Shown here: piece by piece, positions 26,597 to 35,344 of the stretch
How the letters are laid out: each line of letters starts with the position of its first letter
Position numbering within the stretch: the stretch's first letter is position 1
Source: Rheinheimera pacifica
Lineage (GTDB): Bacteria > Pseudomonadota > Gammaproteobacteria > Enterobacterales > Alteromonadaceae
Reading direction: 5' to 3'
Assembly (NCBI RefSeq): GCF_900108485.1
Contig: NZ_FNXF01000006.1
Location: 62,001 to 126,000, forward strand
DNA length: 64,000 bases
Program-made: the position numbers and the translations under genes
Notes under the pieces: generated by a model
Databases searched by the model: none
What the model was told of the DNA's origin: nothing
The model's input: only the letters and a program-made list of their open reading frames with translations

Positions 26597-28189
26597 ATGA
26601 AAAAAGATTTTATTCTGCCGGATATCGGTGAAGGTATAGTTGAGTGTGAAATTGTTGACTGGCTGGTTGCCGAGGGTGACACCATCACTGAAGACCAGCC
26701 GGTATGCGATGTAATGACCGATAAAGCCCTGGTGCAAATTCCGGCGGTGCATAACGGTGTGGTAAGCAAACTGTATTATGCCAAAGGTGATATTGCCAAA
26801 GTGCATGCACCGCTGTTTGAAATGCAACTGGCCGGCACGGATAACACAGCGGTTGCCGCGCAACCGGAGGCTGTTGCTGCGCCCACGGCGGCTGCTTCTG
26901 CCGGTAGCGAAGATTTTATTCTGCCCGATATTGGCGAAGGCATTGTCGAGTGTGAAATTGTCGACTGGTTAGTTAGCGAAGGCGATGACATCGTTGAAGA
27001 TCAGCCGGTATGTGATGTAATGACCGACAAAGCGCTGGTGCAAATTCCGGCCAAGTACTCCGGTAAAGTAACTAAGCTGTATTACGCCAAAGGCGAGATT
27101 GCCAAGGTGCATGCGCCGCTGTTTGCGATGCAACATGCCGGCCTGGCATCAGCGCCGCAAGCGGCTGCTGTTACTGCAACGGCTGCGCCGGCTAAAGCTG
27201 CCTGTGCATTACAGCAAAAAGGTGACGCTGTTAGCGCTGGTGCCAGCTCTAATGGCAAAGCACTGGCCAGCCCGGCGGTACGTCGTTTAGCCCGTGAGCT
27301 GAGTATTGATATCAGCAAGGTGCCGGGCAGCGGTGATAAAGGCCGTGTGTATAAGGACGATGTACGTGCTTTTGCTGATGGCAAAATACCGGCCACAGCC
27401 GGCCCTGCATCAAGCGGTAATGTATCAGCGGGTAATGCAGCAAACGCAAGCAGCACTACAGCCTCCGCAACTGTAACATCAGGCGGTAGCCGTAGCGAGC
27501 CGATTAAAGGCATCAAAGCAGCGATGGCGCGGCAGATGGTGGAATCGGTTTCAACCATTCCGCATTTTACCTACTGTGAAGAGATTGATTTAACCGAACT
27601 GATAGCGCTGCGTGCCGGTTTAAAAGATCAGTACGCCAAACAGGGCGTAAAGCTGACCATGATGCCGTTTTTTATTAAGGCCTTGTCGCTGGCGATTAAT
27701 CAGTTCCCGATTATGAATGCCAAAGTGAATCAGGACTGCACTGAGCTGACCTATTTTGACGATCATAATATCGGCATAGCAGTAGACTCGAAAATTGGTT
27801 TACTGGTGCCGAATATCAAAGGTTGTCAGCGTAAATCTATTATTGATATTGCTAACGATTTAACCCGCTTAACCGAGCAGGCCCGTGACGGCCGTGTCAG
27901 CCCGGCTGATTTAAAAGGCGGTACTATCAGTATCTCTAATATTGGTGCCATTGGCGGCACTGTGGCTACGCCCATTATCAATAAGCCGGAGCTGGCGATA
28001 GTAGCACTGGGTAAGGTGCAAACCTTGCCACGCTTTAATGCCAAAGGCGAGGTGGAAGCACGCCAGTTGATGCAAATCAGCTGGTCGGGCGATCACCGCG
28101 TAATAGATGGCGGTACCATAGCGCGCTTTACCAATCTGTGGAAACAGTATCTGGAGCAGCCATCAGCTATGCTGGTAGCAATGCGCTAG
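26597..28189 (+). CDS. bkdB: Lipoamide acyltransferase E2 of the branched-chain dehydrogenase, with two lipoyl domains
   Basis: 530 residues. Domain order: lipoyl domain 1 (about 1-80, lipoyl Lys43 in DVMTDKALVQIP), an Ala-rich linker, lipoyl domain 2 (about 103-182, Lys145 in the same motif), a second Ala/Pro-rich linker, a peripheral-subunit-binding domain (SPAVRRLARELSIDISKVPGSG), a Ser/Ala-rich linker and the catalytic acyltransferase domain ending in SGDHRVIDGGT, which holds the active-site His. The two lipoyl domains are nearly identical, a recent internal duplication. GGAGG precedes the ATG. Last gene of the operon; a strong terminator follows. Confidence 0.93.
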   Translation: MKKDFILPDIGEGIVECEIVDWLVAEGDTITEDQPVCDVMTDKALVQIPAVHNGVVSKLYYAKGDIAKVHAPLFEMQLAGTDNTAVAAQPEAVAAPTAAASAGSEDFILPDIGEGIVECEIVDWLVSEGDDIVEDQPVCDVMTDKALVQIPAKYSGKVTKLYYAKGEIAKVHAPLFAMQHAGLASAPQAAAVTATAAPAKAACALQQKGDAVSAGASSNGKALASPAVRRLARELSIDISKVPGSGDKGRVYKDDVRAFADGKIPATAGPASSGNVSAGNAANASSTTASATVTSGGSRSEPIKGIKAAMARQMVESVSTIPHFTYCEEIDLTELIALRAGLKDQYAKQGVKLTMMPFFIKALSLAINQFPIMNAKVNQDCTELTYFDDHNIGIAVDSKIGLLVPNIKGCQRKSIIDIANDLTRLTEQARDGRVSPADLKGGTISISNIGAIGGTVATPIINKPELAIVALGKVQTLPRFNAKGEVEARQLMQISWSGDHRVIDGGTIARFTNLWKQYLEQPSAMLVAMR

Positions 28190-28228
28190 TTGGTTAAATC
28201 CTGCTTGGTTTTAACCGGGCTTTCTGCT

Positions 28229-28257
28229 AAAACCCACTCATTGTAGTGGGTTTTTTT
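28229..28257 (+). terminator. Terminator of the bkd operon
   Basis: A 9-bp stem (AAACCCACT / AGTGGGTTT) with a 6-nt loop and a run of seven T, 40 bp after the E2 stop. Confidence 0.88.
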
Positions 28258-28283
28258 ATAGTGTTTTGGGCTCAGGGACTGCT

Positions 28284-29744
28284 ATGCATGAATTTGATGA
28301 TCTACGGGTATTGGTGCAGGCACACAGCCCGCTGATTGTAATTGAAAGTTACGAAGAGCCACGGGCCCTGTTGCTGATAAAACGGTTGGCGCTAAATTTA
28401 ATGCGGCCGGTGTTTAAATGGACCATTACCGAAGGCCTGCAGCGGTTGGATAGTGAGCACAGTGCTCAGGCGTTTAATGCTGATCCCACAAACCTGCTGG
28501 CACAAATTAAAGCCACCCGTAACCCCGGTATCTTTGTGTTGTGCGATTTCCATCCGTTTTTGGCCGAGCCTAAACATGTACGCTATATCAAAGAAATTGC
28601 GCAGGCGCATGAACAGCTTGGCCATACTATTATGTTGCTAAGCCACGCTATAACGGTGCCATCCGAGCTGGCCCGTTTATGTTATCGCTTTGAGTTAAGC
28701 TTGCCGTCAGATCAACAAATCCGTCAGTTAGTACATGAAATGGCCGATAGTTATGCGGTTAAACAGGGCATAACGGCAGAGCTGACGCCGGATAATCTGA
28801 CGCTGTTAGTACAAAATCTGCGCGGTTTAACCTTTGAAGAGGTAAAGCGCTTAGCCTACAAAGCCATTGCTGATGATGGCGCTGTTACTGCCGCAGATAT
28901 ACCGCGGATTAACCGCGCTAAGTTCAGCTTGTTGCAAACTGACGGTGTGTTGTCGCAGGTATTTGACAGCGTAAGCTTCAGTAACGTTATTGGCCTGGCT
29001 AACCTTAAACATTGGATAGCACAGCGCCAACAGGCATTTATTCAGCAATTGCCCGACACCCCCAAAGGCCTGTTGTTAACCGGGGTGCAGGGCACCGGCA
29101 AAAGCCTGGCGGCCAAAGCCATTGCCGGCAGTTGGGGCATGCCGCTGCTGCGGTTGGATATGGCCGGGCTGTATAACAAATATATTGGTGAAACCGAGAA
29201 AAACCTCGCTCAGGCGTTAGCGCTGGCTGATGCAATGTCGCCCTGTGTGTTATGGATAGATGAAATTGAAAAGGGCTTATCCGGTGGTGATAGCGACAAT
29301 GGCGTTACCCGGCGTCTACTCGGCAGTTTCCTGACCTGGTTATCTGAGCGTAAATCGCAGGTTTTTCTGGTGGCTACCGCCAACAACATTCACGAGCTGG
29401 CGCCAGAGCTGCTGCGTAAAGGCCGCTTTGATGAAATTTTCTTTGTTGATTTGCCCACTGAAGATGAATGTTTACGCCTGCTCAAATTGCACTTAGCTAA
29501 ACGCCAGCTGAGCTTAACTAACGAAGCGCTGCAGTCGGCGCTGGCGTTATGTCGTGGTTTTTCCGGTGCAGAGTTAGAGCAGGCGGTAGTTGGTGCCGGT
29601 TTCCGTGCCCGCGCGGGTAACGCTGAATTTAGCTTAGCGCATTTAGTAGCAGAGCTATCGGCTACCCAGCCACTATCGGTGGTTATGGCAGAGCAGGTGA
29701 GTGCGCTGCGCCAATGGGCGCTTGAGCGCTGTGTTAAGGCCTAG
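28284..29744 (+). CDS. AAA ATPase, Ycf46-like
   Basis: 486 residues from the ATG at 28284 (AGGGA upstream). The first 210 residues are a non-ATPase domain beginning HEFDDLRVLVQAHSPLIVIES. The C-terminal AAA module has Walker A GVQGTGKS (267-274), Walker B LWIDEIEKG (Asp326-Glu327), a sensor 1 region VATANNIHELAPELLRKGRFDE with the arginine finger, and a lid helix with GFSGAELEQAV. The arrangement fits the Ycf46 group of AAA proteins seen in plastids, cyanobacteria and many proteobacteria. The substrate is unknown. Its stop overlaps or abuts the kinase gene, suggesting that the two work together. Confidence 0.82.
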   Translation: MHEFDDLRVLVQAHSPLIVIESYEEPRALLLIKRLALNLMRPVFKWTITEGLQRLDSEHSAQAFNADPTNLLAQIKATRNPGIFVLCDFHPFLAEPKHVRYIKEIAQAHEQLGHTIMLLSHAITVPSELARLCYRFELSLPSDQQIRQLVHEMADSYAVKQGITAELTPDNLTLLVQNLRGLTFEEVKRLAYKAIADDGAVTAADIPRINRAKFSLLQTDGVLSQVFDSVSFSNVIGLANLKHWIAQRQQAFIQQLPDTPKGLLLTGVQGTGKSLAAKAIAGSWGMPLLRLDMAGLYNKYIGETEKNLAQALALADAMSPCVLWIDEIEKGLSGGDSDNGVTRRLLGSFLTWLSERKSQVFLVATANNIHELAPELLRKGRFDEIFFVDLPTEDECLRLLKLHLAKRQLSLTNEALQSALALCRGFSGAELEQAVVGAGFRARAGNAEFSLAHLVAELSATQPLSVVMAEQVSALRQWALERCVKA

Positions 29745-29749
29745 TGCAG

Positions 29750-31579
29750 ATGCAAGATAAAAACCAGCTGCGAAACTTTTATATCCCGGAAGAGCAGTCT
29801 ATTTATTTGCTTAACACCAATGATGCTAAAAAGCTGAAAGATTGGGTGGCGTTGTGTATTTCTGAGCTGGAAAAGCTGGGCTATAGCGACATTGAGTTGA
29901 TTGGGAAAGGAGCCTATGGTTTTGCTTTTGCTGGCTTAGATGCCAGTAGTCAGGCCTGTGTATTTAAGTTTTCCCGTATTAATTTGCCACAGCACATTCA
30001 GGAGAGGCTGGCTGACGAAGCTTATATGTTATCGCAGGTGCAACACCCGAATGTACCGCGCTATATCACCTATCAGGTAGTTAAAAAGCAAGGCATTCTG
30101 ATGATGCAGCGTGGCAAGGGCATTGATTTAGAACATTACAGTTTGCAGCATGGCCGTTTAAGTGCCCGGCTATTAATTGATATTGCTTGCCAGTTGGCAG
30201 ACGTACTGCTGGCGCTGCGTAGCCATCGCAAAGATGGTGAACTTCAGCCGATAGTACATGGCGATGTCAAACCCTCTAACCTGGTGTTTGATGAGCAAAG
30301 CGGCATGGTTAGTTTAATTGACTGGGGCTCATCGGTGTTTGCCCAGTTAGATGCCAATGGCCAGTATTTATCCAATAATGTAATGCAGTTGATGTCGGCA
30401 GATTTACAAACCTCTAATGCCCGTATGGGGGATGTATATTTTATTGGCCCCGAGCAACGCACTGGCGCCTTGTCCAGCCCCAGATTTGACGAACAGGGAG
30501 TTGCTGGCACTTTATATGCGTTGGCATCCGGCCAGTCTTGCCGTTTCGGTAGCAAAGCGATACCTGCACGCAGCCTGGGCTTGCCGGTCGAATTTGCCAC
30601 TATGCTCGATAGTATGTTGTCCGATGATGCTCAGTTACGTGCTCAGGCCGGTGATTATTTTTTGCAACATATGCCACGGTTAAAACATTTGGTATTACCA
30701 GAACTGCCGTTGTTTGAAGATATTGCCCAGCTACCGGTTTGGGTAAGCCCGCAGGTTCGGGAGCTGGATACCGTTGTTTATTCTTCACGTAAGTCTTTTT
30801 TACGAGAGCACAGTGAAGAAGAGGGCATCGCTTATGTTGATGATGTGCAATTAGAGCGCTACTACAAGAATTATCTGGCAGGTATGGGCGAAACAGAAAA
30901 AGCCTTTGTTGCAGCAGTAAGCCGGCTGGCCCGTTTTCCCGTTGTTGGCGGCCTGGCTATTCACTGGCAGGCCAGTGGCATTTATATTGACTCCAGCCTG
31001 AATTTATACGATACCAGCCTGGCAGAATCTTTTGCTTTGTCAGTAAATAATGTGGTGACTTTAGCGCGCGCTATTGCCAAAGTCGGTATTTTTAAAGCCT
31101 GCTTATTTAATGCACGCAATACTATTCACATCAGCCGCAGCAGCATTACTGAGCCTTTTGTTGCTGCTGGCGACGCGCATATTCCTTACCAGCTGGCGCC
31201 TGTATTAAGTACTGAAGATGCCAGTAAGCAACACTCCTATTTTGAGGATGGCAGAGATCCTGACGAGCAGTTAGTGTTACCCGATGCCATTATGGACGAC
31301 ATTGCCCGGCTTAATTTAATCCGCCATACCGGCTGTATTATTTTTGAAGTTACCGCCTTGTATATGAAGATCCATAGCTATTACCGTTTGCTGGACCCGG
31401 CAGCAGAGGTTGAATTTAACCGCTTATTACAAAGTATTCTGGCCAAAGTGGCGTTAATTAGTGGTGAAGGGGTTGGTGGGTTTATGAAGCTGCCCTATAA
31501 AGACACCCGTTTTTTCAGTCATCAGGCGCAGCAACCGGTACGTTACTACCCGTCAAACCCGCATAAAATAGTCAGCTGA
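29750..31579 (+). CDS. Ser/Thr protein kinase with uncharacterised C-terminal domain
   Basis: 609 residues from the ATG at 29750; a GTG at 29744 overlapping the ATPase stop is an alternative. Kinase features: glycine loop GKGAYGFAFAG (from residue 52), the probable catalytic Lys in CVFKFSR, the catalytic loop HGDVKPSNLVFD (His170, Asp172, Lys174, Asn177), and DWG (191-193) in place of DFG, so it is probably active but atypical. PEQRTGALSS takes the position of the APE region. About 270 C-terminal residues after the kinase have no family I recognise. No transmembrane segment or PASTA repeats. The target is unknown; the adjacent AAA ATPase is a candidate partner. Confidence 0.8.
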   Translation: MQDKNQLRNFYIPEEQSIYLLNTNDAKKLKDWVALCISELEKLGYSDIELIGKGAYGFAFAGLDASSQACVFKFSRINLPQHIQERLADEAYMLSQVQHPNVPRYITYQVVKKQGILMMQRGKGIDLEHYSLQHGRLSARLLIDIACQLADVLLALRSHRKDGELQPIVHGDVKPSNLVFDEQSGMVSLIDWGSSVFAQLDANGQYLSNNVMQLMSADLQTSNARMGDVYFIGPEQRTGALSSPRFDEQGVAGTLYALASGQSCRFGSKAIPARSLGLPVEFATMLDSMLSDDAQLRAQAGDYFLQHMPRLKHLVLPELPLFEDIAQLPVWVSPQVRELDTVVYSSRKSFLREHSEEEGIAYVDDVQLERYYKNYLAGMGETEKAFVAAVSRLARFPVVGGLAIHWQASGIYIDSSLNLYDTSLAESFALSVNNVVTLARAIAKVGIFKACLFNARNTIHISRSSITEPFVAAGDAHIPYQLAPVLSTEDASKQHSYFEDGRDPDEQLVLPDAIMDDIARLNLIRHTGCIIFEVTALYMKIHSYYRLLDPAAEVEFNRLLQSILAKVALISGEGVGGFMKLPYKDTRFFSHQAQQPVRYYPSNPHKIVS

Positions 31580-31730
31580 TAGCCGGTTAATTGTATAAAT
31601 CTCAGTCAAACAGGCTCAGTTCACAACTAAAACAGCCCAGGCGTGGAAATCTTTGCCCTGAAGTGGTTTAAATTCTCAGGTAAAACGAGTAATGTACGGG
31701 TTTTGAGCATTAGTCAGAAACCTATATTTC

Positions 31731-32204
31731 ATGTCTACCGATAAAACCGCGTTATACCGTTTGCTAAACCAGCAAGCGCAGGCGTTGATCGACGGTGAAA
31801 CCGATCTGATAGCCAATATGGCTAACCTCAGTGCATTATTATTTAATCAGCTACCGGATTTAAACTGGGCTGGCTTTTATATCATGCGCGCAGGTGAACT
31901 GGTGTTAGGACCGTTTCAGGGCCAGGTCGCCTGTGTACGTATTGCCGTAGGAAAGGGCGTTTGTGGCACTGCTGTTGCTACAGGGCAAGTGCAACTGGTG
32001 AAAGATGTGCACGAATTTCCCGGCCACATTGCCTGTGATGCAGCCAGCAATTCAGAAATAGTATTACCACTGCGCCACAAGGGTGAAATTATTGCCGTGT
32101 TGGATATCGACAGCCCGCTTCTGGCGCGGTTTGATTCTGATGATCAGGCCGGCCTTGAGCAGTTGATTAAATTGTTTGAACAGCATCTGGCAGTAACACT
32201 ATGA
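31731..32204 (+). CDS. msrC: Free methionine-(R)-sulfoxide reductase, GAF domain
   Basis: 157 residues forming a single GAF domain. It reduces free Met-R-sulfoxide. All three redox cysteines of fRMsr are present: Cys68 and Cys78 in ACVRIAVGKGVCGT and the catalytic Cys102 in GHIACDAASNSEIV. NWAGFYI and LDIDSP are also family-typical. No clear promoter was identified in the 151-bp gap after the kinase. The stop overlaps the next ATG (ATGA), so the downstream small gene is coupled. Confidence 0.93.
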   Translation: MSTDKTALYRLLNQQAQALIDGETDLIANMANLSALLFNQLPDLNWAGFYIMRAGELVLGPFQGQVACVRIAVGKGVCGTAVATGQVQLVKDVHEFPGHIACDAASNSEIVLPLRHKGEIIAVLDIDSPLLARFDSDDQAGLEQLIKLFEQHLAVTL

Positions 32205-32509
32205 AAGATACAATTTCTATTCACGATTATTTGTTTGATCAGGCAGATATCGGTGATTGGGAAGGTGAAGAAGAGCTGGTAACTGACAAGATAAACGCTG
32301 TTTATCACGCTGTATGGCAACATTTGCCGGAAGATATCAGTAGTGTTCAGGTTGAGCAGTTATTGCCCGCTATCTGGGATGAACTGCGTGGTGGCACTGT
32401 GCTGCTGGAAGCTGACGAAGATGAACTAATAGATTGGGCGTTGGCTTATGTTCGCCAACAGCTGGAAGAAGGCAAGCCGGATGCGGATGCCGCAGATGAA
32501 GAAGAGTGA
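32201..32509 (+). CDS. Small acidic conserved hypothetical protein between msrC and proQ
   Basis: 102 residues, very acidic with an Asp/Glu tail (DADAADEEE), no membrane segment or signal. It starts with ATGA overlap to msrC and ends 7 bp before the proQ start. I do not recognise the family. The high acidity next to the very basic RNA chaperone ProQ is suggestive of a partner but proves nothing. Confidence 0.6.
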   Translation: MKDTISIHDYLFDQADIGDWEGEEELVTDKINAVYHAVWQHLPEDISSVQVEQLLPAIWDELRGGTVLLEADEDELIDWALAYVRQQLEEGKPDADAADEEE

Positions 32510-32516
32510 AGCGTTA

Positions 32517-33215
32517 ATGACCACCCCAACTGAACAAAATGTAAAAGCGGCAACAGTAAAAGATGTACTGGCATATCTGGCAACACAGTTTCCGGCATGT
32601 TTTAGCCTGACCGGTGAAGCTAAGCCACTGAAAATTGGTATTTTTCAGGATCTGGCCGAGCGTTTGCAAAATGATGCTACCGTGAGTAAAACTCAGTTAC
32701 GCCAGGCGCTGAGAATTTATACCTCCAGTTGGCGGTATTTGGAAGCAACCAAAGAAGGGGTAAGCCGGATAGATTTAGATGGTGTTGCCGGTGAGCCAAT
32801 TGATGCTTCTCAGGCAGAACATGCCAGTAAACTATTAGAAGAAAGCAAAGCCAAAGCGGCTGAAAAGCGTAAAGCCAAACTGGCCGAAGCTAAAGCAAAA
32901 AATCCGCCGCCAGCCGTAACAGACAAACCTGCTTACAAAAAAACACCGAACAAAAAAGCAATTCTGCCCTCTAAAAGCACTAAGGTTAATCAGAAGCCTG
33001 TTTCTCAATCACAGCCAGAAAAAGCACCTGTGCCAGCAGCTGCATTGCAGCCAGTGGTAACGGGCCAGGTTATAGTTGGTAGTAAAGTACTGATTAAACT
33101 TGGACAAAATCCAATGCCAGCAACGGTACTGGAAGTGCATAAAGACGATGTGACTGTGCAACTGGGTTCTGGTATGGTTGTGAAAACTCGTCAGGACAGT
33201 TTGTTTTTGGCCTGA
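32517..33215 (+). CDS. proQ: RNA chaperone ProQ
   Basis: 232 residues from the ATG at 32517, the same length as E. coli ProQ; further upstream in-frame Met codons run into the previous gene. The N-terminal FinO/ProQ domain (about 10-120) has FPACFSLTGEAKPLKIGIFQDL and LRQALRIYTSSWRYL, the conserved RNA-binding surface. A Lys/Ala-rich helical linker follows (KAKAAEKRKAKLAEAKAK), then a C-terminal Tudor-like domain (GSKVLIKLGQNPMPATVLEV). It binds small RNAs and mRNA 3' ends. Followed 17 bp later by prc, as in E. coli. Confidence 0.95.
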   Translation: MTTPTEQNVKAATVKDVLAYLATQFPACFSLTGEAKPLKIGIFQDLAERLQNDATVSKTQLRQALRIYTSSWRYLEATKEGVSRIDLDGVAGEPIDASQAEHASKLLEESKAKAAEKRKAKLAEAKAKNPPPAVTDKPAYKKTPNKKAILPSKSTKVNQKPVSQSQPEKAPVPAAALQPVVTGQVIVGSKVLIKLGQNPMPATVLEVHKDDVTVQLGSGMVVKTRQDSLFLA

Positions 33216-33232
33216 ACAACACAGAGTAGCTT

Positions 33233-35257
33233 ATGAAAAAACATTCAGCACTAGCAATAGCATTTCTTGTCGCCTTTGGTCTTAATGCCGCTCCTGATGC
33301 AGCGAAAGAGCCTCTGGTATTGCCAACTATGGCGCAGGATGCACAACATGCCACCGCCAGTAAGCGGATCGCCGCACTGTTCACCCGTGGTCATTACACT
33401 AATGTGCAATTGGATGATGCACTGTCTTCCAGAATGTTTGATACCTATCTTAAGAACCTCGACTATTACCGCAACGTATTAACTAAAGCTGATGTAGATG
33501 GCTTTGAGAAATACCGCGATCAGTTCGATGATGGTATTAACAAAGGTAACCTCGGTTTTGCCTTCGAAATGTTCAACCTGACATTGAAGCGGCGTTCAGA
33601 GCGTTTTGATTATGCGCTGCAACTGCTTGATAAAGGCTTTGATTTTACCGTTGAAGATCAGTACTCCTATGACCGGGAAGACGCAGCATGGCCAGCTAGT
33701 GATGCAGAGCTGAATGAAATCTGGCGGCAAAGAGTTAAGTTTGATGCGCTGAACCTGAAACTGGCAGGCAAAGAGGCTGAGGAAATTAATACTATCCTGG
33801 CTAAGCGCTACCGCAACACGCAAAAGCGTCTGGCCCAAACGGAAAGTGAAGATGTATTTCAGCTGGTAATGAATTCTTTTGCCCGCAGCATTGAAGCCCA
33901 CACTTCTTATTTATCACCCAGAAATGCTGATCGCTTTCAGCAGGAAATGAACCTGTCGCTCGAAGGTATAGGTGCGGTGCTGCGTGCCGATGAGGACTAC
34001 ACCGTAATACAAAGCCTTGTGCCCGGCGGTCCGGCTGATTTAACGCAAAAGTTAAAGCCGAAAGATAAAATTATCGGTGTCGCGCAGGATAAAACCGAGT
34101 TTGTCGATGTTATCGGCTGGCGGCTGGATGATGTGGTAGACCTTATTAAAGGCCCTAAAGGTAGTACTGTGCGGCTGCAGGTTGTTGGTGCAAACGATAT
34201 TGGCACCAGTCAGGCTCAGGTTATTACCATAGTGCGGGATAAAATCCGTTTGGAAGACCGCGCGGCAAAAGCGGAAGTGTTTAAGCCGGTATTGTCTGAA
34301 CTGGATCAAAAAATCGGTGTGATCAGCATCCCTGGTTTTTATAATAACCTTGCCGACGATGTAAAAAAGCTGCTGGCTGATTTGAAAACAGAAAAAGTCG
34401 ACGGCATCATTGTTGATTTACGTGGCAACGGCGGTGGTTCTTTACAGGAAGCGACCTTGCTGACCGGTTTATTTATTGACCGTGGCCCGGTCGTTCAAAT
34501 CCGCGAAGGTGACGGCAAGGTATCCGTGTCGCAAGACAATGACGGCGTCAGCTACTATGATGGTCCGTTGACCGTAATGGTAGACCGTTACAGCGCTTCA
34601 GCATCAGAGATTTTTGCTGCAGCTATGCAGGACTACGGCCGGGCGTTAATTGTCGGTGAGCAGACATTTGGTAAAGGAACAGTGCAGCAACACCGTGGAC
34701 TGGGCCGTATTTACGATATGTTTGAAAGCCCGCTGGGCAGTGTGCAGTACACTATTGCCAAGTTCTACCGTATTAACGGTGGCAGTACGCAGCACAAAGG
34801 CGTGATCCCTGATATTCAGTTCCCTACAGCCATAGATCCGGCAGAATGGGGTGAGAGTAAAGAAGAGTATGCTTTGCCGTGGGATTCCATTAACGCCGCA
34901 AACTACACCACTTTAAATGATCTTTCTCAGTTGGTGCCTGCGTTGCAGCAAAAACATCAGGCCCGCATTAGCAAAGAAGCTGAGTTTCAGTATCTGATGC
35001 AGGACATTGCTGATTATAAGCAGCAAATGAACGATAAAACGGTATCTTTGCGTGAGGCAAACCGTGTTGCTGAGCGTGATGAGAATAAAGCAAAGCAATT
35101 AGTCAGAACGAACGAGCGCTTAAAACGTTTGGGCTTACCTGAAGTTACATCACTGGATGATGTGCCGGAAAAGGTAGAAAAAATAGACGCGTTTTTAGAA
35201 GAGGCGGCCAGCATCACTGCTGATCTGAAAGCCGTAACCCGGCTGGCAAAAAAGTAA
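33233..35257 (+). CDS. prc: Carboxy-terminal (tail-specific) protease
   Basis: Periplasmic processing and degrading protease of family S41. 674 residues (E. coli Prc 682). The N-terminal signal peptide MKKHSALAIAFLVAFGLNA is cleaved near 20. An N-terminal helical domain is followed by a PDZ domain (about 235-330, LSLEGIGAVLRADEDYTVIQ), then the S41 catalytic core with VDLRGNGGGSLQEA. The catalytic dyad is Ser456 in YSASASEIFAAA and Lys481 in FGKGTVQQ. A DUF3340-type C-terminal helical region closes the protein. Linked to proQ as in E. coli. Confidence 0.95.
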   Translation: MKKHSALAIAFLVAFGLNAAPDAAKEPLVLPTMAQDAQHATASKRIAALFTRGHYTNVQLDDALSSRMFDTYLKNLDYYRNVLTKADVDGFEKYRDQFDDGINKGNLGFAFEMFNLTLKRRSERFDYALQLLDKGFDFTVEDQYSYDREDAAWPASDAELNEIWRQRVKFDALNLKLAGKEAEEINTILAKRYRNTQKRLAQTESEDVFQLVMNSFARSIEAHTSYLSPRNADRFQQEMNLSLEGIGAVLRADEDYTVIQSLVPGGPADLTQKLKPKDKIIGVAQDKTEFVDVIGWRLDDVVDLIKGPKGSTVRLQVVGANDIGTSQAQVITIVRDKIRLEDRAAKAEVFKPVLSELDQKIGVISIPGFYNNLADDVKKLLADLKTEKVDGIIVDLRGNGGGSLQEATLLTGLFIDRGPVVQIREGDGKVSVSQDNDGVSYYDGPLTVMVDRYSASASEIFAAAMQDYGRALIVGEQTFGKGTVQQHRGLGRIYDMFESPLGSVQYTIAKFYRINGGSTQHKGVIPDIQFPTAIDPAEWGESKEEYALPWDSINAANYTTLNDLSQLVPALQQKHQARISKEAEFQYLMQDIADYKQQMNDKTVSLREANRVAERDENKAKQLVRTNERLKRLGLPEVTSLDDVPEKVEKIDAFLEEAASITADLKAVTRLAKK

Positions 35258-35281
35258 CCATAAGCTATAAACACACCCTAT

Positions 35282-35306
35282 AAGGCGGTATTAATTACCG
35301 CCTTTT
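35282..35306 (+). terminator. Terminator after prc
   Basis: A 9-bp stem (AAGGCGGTA / TACCGCCTT) with a 5-nt loop and TTTT, 24 bp past the prc stop. Confidence 0.8.
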
Positions 35307-35344
35307 GTTAATTTGAAAAACATAATAATTATAAAGGTTTAACT

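Noticed and set aside
30257-30328. Kinase as an inactive pseudokinase because of DWG
   Set aside because: The metal-binding Asp and Gly of the triad, the HGDVKPSN catalytic loop and the Gly-rich loop are intact; only the middle residue differs.
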